A stretch of 64,000 nucleotides of DNA, from NCBI GenBank assembly GCA_916048095.2, contig OU696576.1:4507664-4571663 (forward strand), in the 5' to 3' direction. The position numbers and the translations under genes are program-made. How positions within the stretch are numbered: position 1 is the stretch's first letter; every line of letters begins with the position of its first letter. Shown in pieces: positions 61,615 to 64,000 of the stretch. The DNA is from Sacculina carcini. Lineage: Eukaryota; Arthropoda; Thecostraca; Sacculinidae. Under the pieces are notes generated by a model. That model was not told the DNA's origin and searched no databases. It worked only from the letters and a program-made list of their open reading frames with translations.

Positions 61615-61622
61615 ACACACCA

Positions 61623-62181
61623 TTGGCACATGCGCAGACACAACACATCATGCACAACATCAAACAATCATCAGCTTGCGGTCCAGATGGAGTAAGTAAC
61701 ATCCATCTGAAACATCTCGGTCTACAAGACATACAGACACTCACTAACATATCCAAATATAGTTACTCACACAACACAATACCACACATCTGGAAAACGA
61801 GCATCATCACACTACACAAACAAAGCATATATCCTACGCTACCTTCTTCGCATCGTCCAATCACACTGCTTTGCACAACATAAAAAACAGAGCACCTGAT
61901 ACTCAAACTAATTACACCACAAACCCCCCTCTCATAAGCACAACACGGATTAAGATCACTGCACTCTATAACCACACTACTCACAAATCTCAGACTATGA
62001 TGAATAACATAAACAAAACAAAACCACCACACTACTCATATCACTGAACATCAGTAAAGCTTTTGATAGGGTCCCACGTCAGACTCTCGCAAACAAAATA
62101 CTAAACACCCCACTTCAGAACAACACAAATAGATGGCTGGTCAATTAACTCACTGGCAGATGCGCTTATGTGAGGTACAAC
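61623..62181 (+). mobile_element. Second LINE: reverse transcriptase, first part
   Basis: The LINE resumes with LAHAQTQHIMHNIKQSSACG and PDGVSNIHLKHLGL, the GPDG block. HNTIPHIWKTSIITLHKQ and SHRPITLLCTT (motif 2) follow. LNISKAFDRVPRQTL (motif A) is near 62050, where the first acidic residue reads Asn. Stops break the frame. It is cut by the third N1 hAT copy at AYVRYN. Confidence 0.85.
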
Positions 62182-63765
62182 TAGAGATGCGACCTAAAAA
62201 AAAACCCTTTTTTTTGCCAAAAAAAACCGCGACCAAAAAAACACGTTTTTTTGTTTTTTTTGAAGAGTCATGCAAAGAATTCAAATTATGGAAATGATAT
62301 ATTTGGCATGTTGAATGAATTATTTTTTATCAACACATGGGTTATTCATGCTATTAGTGACCCTATCAAATTGAATTATCATTAAATATGCACAATATAA
62401 TTGTTATAATGTGTCTGAAAGCCCTAATATCAAAATTGCAATTGTTTGCACGGTACTGTGCGGCACTTCTATGTACAGTACAGTTTTGCATTCAATTATT
62501 GAGTTAATCATTGTGTAAGAAAGCAGGGTTTGAGAACCGTTTTTATGCTTAAATCTGAAACTGTTTTAAAAAAACAACAGGTGGCATAATTTTTTATTAT
62601 TTTTTACACATTAACTTTTTCGTGCCAGATATTAACTACGTTGGTTATAATAAGTTTCATCATTTCATTCAGCAGATCAATTATTTGCAAATATAAGAGT
62701 ACAAACACTGCAAATATTTACACAAATACTACGAATATGCACACAAACTTAGTGTCCCTAATGAGACTACGAATAAAAGCGGGTCGCAGTGGCAACGGAC
62801 CAGGAAAACAGACCAGAAAAACGGACAATATTTTCGTGTAGGAAAAAAAACAATTGAGGAAATATATTTGATGTACAAAAGGGTGTTTGAACACAAATAA
62901 CTACATCAAAGAAACCATCATCCATAAAACCAGTTCTAAAAATAGGTTACTAATAAAAAACCAGTTAATTTGGTTCAACTTTCCTTGATCTGCCGCCAAT
63001 TTTCTTTGCAATCTCTACATCTACGAAAACAGTTTTTTCAAAAAAATATATTTTGAAAAAAACCATGGTTTAAAAGAACAGTTTAAATTAAGTGGTTTAA
63101 CCAGCCGCTTATACGTACCAGCAGGCTACTTGCTATACAAAAGGTATTTGAACGTACATCAATCAAATCTATCTTACATAGATACTGTTTTAGAAAACAT
63201 TGTTTCATTAAAAAGCGTCAGTTTAAATGAATGTTTGTCAAAAAAAACACTTGACCAACCAATTAGCTTGTCTTGTTCTGCTGCCAACATTTTCTGGACC
63301 TGTACATTAATAAAACAAATTTAAAACCAGTTTGAAAAACACAAATGCATTTTTTCATAAAAAACACGGTTTCTTTTAAAAAAACATGATTATTCAATGA
63401 ATTTGTTTTGTTATGCTGACAAATTATTTCAAATATCCACATAATTAAAACCATCTTCAAAAACATGGGTTTTCTCAATGAAAAAAGGCTAAACCACCGG
63501 ACCCGGATGCACTTTCAAACAGTCTCCTGAGGTATTTATTGATAAATATTCTTGTTTTTTATACTATTATCAAATTATCTTTGAAATAAGACACGTAAAG
63601 ATGTACAAAACATCAATTGAACTCATTTCTATGTACTAAAATCTAACATCCGATGACAATTGGGGCTAATTCTAAAGAAACCAAAAAAACAAAAAAAGAC
63701 CTAATAAAACATGTTTTTTTGCAAAAAAAAACGCAACAAAAAAAACGTTTTTTTTGGCATCACTA
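62182..63765 (+). mobile_element. Non-autonomous hAT element, family N1, copy 3
   Basis: This 1584-bp copy has ends TAGAGATGC and TAGTGATGC with the perfect 8-bp duplication GGTACAAC (62174-62181 and 63766-63773). It has the same orientation as 12976-14544. It splits the LINE RT between motif A and motif B, so it is younger than the LINE copy. Confidence 0.94.
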
Positions 63766-64000
63766 GGTACAACGGTCAACCATCCCACACACGCTACATA
63801 ACAAACGGAATCCTTCAGGGCTCCGTTTTAGCACCAGCACTTTTTACACAACATGCCAGCACCCACCACTCCATCAATTAAAATAGCATCACATGAAGAC
63901 GAAATCACAATCACAAGCACACACAGAAACGCCGACACAGCAGCGCACACACTACAACCATACATCAACACACTTCAACACTGGTTCACCACAAACAAAC
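63766..64000 (+). mobile_element. Second LINE: RT motif B onward, cut by window end
   Basis: It continues in the LINE frame: RYNGQPSHTRYITNGILQGS, then VLAPALF (motif B). ITITSTHRNADTAAHTLQPY and LQHWFTTNK follow. The catalytic YADD block is not intact here. The element runs beyond the window. Confidence 0.85.

Overview
The window looks like chromosomal DNA from an invertebrate animal. It holds two host genes with GT-AG introns, set in a dense layer of transposons, long (GT)n and (AT)n microsatellites and nested repeats. Nothing bacterial or plasmid-like is visible. The host proteins are closest, from memory, to arthropod versions: the C-terminal block of Ovo/Shavenbaby is almost insect-like, and a short TTAGG-type array is present. 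An arthropod is therefore the favoured guess, held with low to moderate confidence.

Host genes. (1) An ovo/ovo-like zinc-finger gene lies on the + strand from 17,963 to 41,628. Five coding exons (17963-18188, 28739-30801, 37795-37903, 39163-39342, 41336-41628) join in phase to give exactly 957 codons: a SNAG-like N-terminus, a PVDLSL corepressor motif, a Gly/Ser-rich middle and four C2H2 fingers. (2) An ARL1-type small GTPase gene lies on the - strand, tail to tail with ovo. Its last three exons are 56005-56121, 43503-43614 and 43164-43373; the P-loop exon lies beyond the window. Its 12.4-kb intron is almost wholly transposon.

Layout. 1-3.5 kb: a fossil Gypsy element on the - strand, with its LTR-like end. 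3.6-5.0 kb: tandem repeats and a broken Tc1/mariner transposase. 5.2-12.4 kb: old interspersed repeats, a 320-bp GT array, a 1.57-kb non-autonomous hAT element, a Tigger remnant and a TA-flanked MITE. 12.8-16.8 kb: a ZBED5-like hAT with a second copy of the 1.57-kb element inside it. 18-41.6 kb: ovo; intron 1 carries a small hAT MITE, a fold-back repeat and two hAT elements placed back to back on one 8-bp target, one of which keeps an open 604-codon transposase. Intron 2 carries a ~180-bp tandem repeat, a telomere-like array and another hAT. 44-55.8 kb: a CR1/L2-like LINE interrupted by two Gypsy fossils. 56.3-64 kb: a second LINE interrupted by a TTAA-flanked fold-back element, a hAT containing another hAT, and the third copy of the 1.57-kb hAT.

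The strongest unusual signals are: ten hAT-type insertions in 64 kb, nine with clear 8-bp target duplications; a Gypsy fossil bounded by inverted rather than direct LTR sequence yet flanked by the same GTAC; and a 786-bp TTAA-flanked palindrome whose removal restores a LINE reading frame. I found no clear case of a wholly new biological system. Identifications rest on reading and memory of families; no database search was possible.
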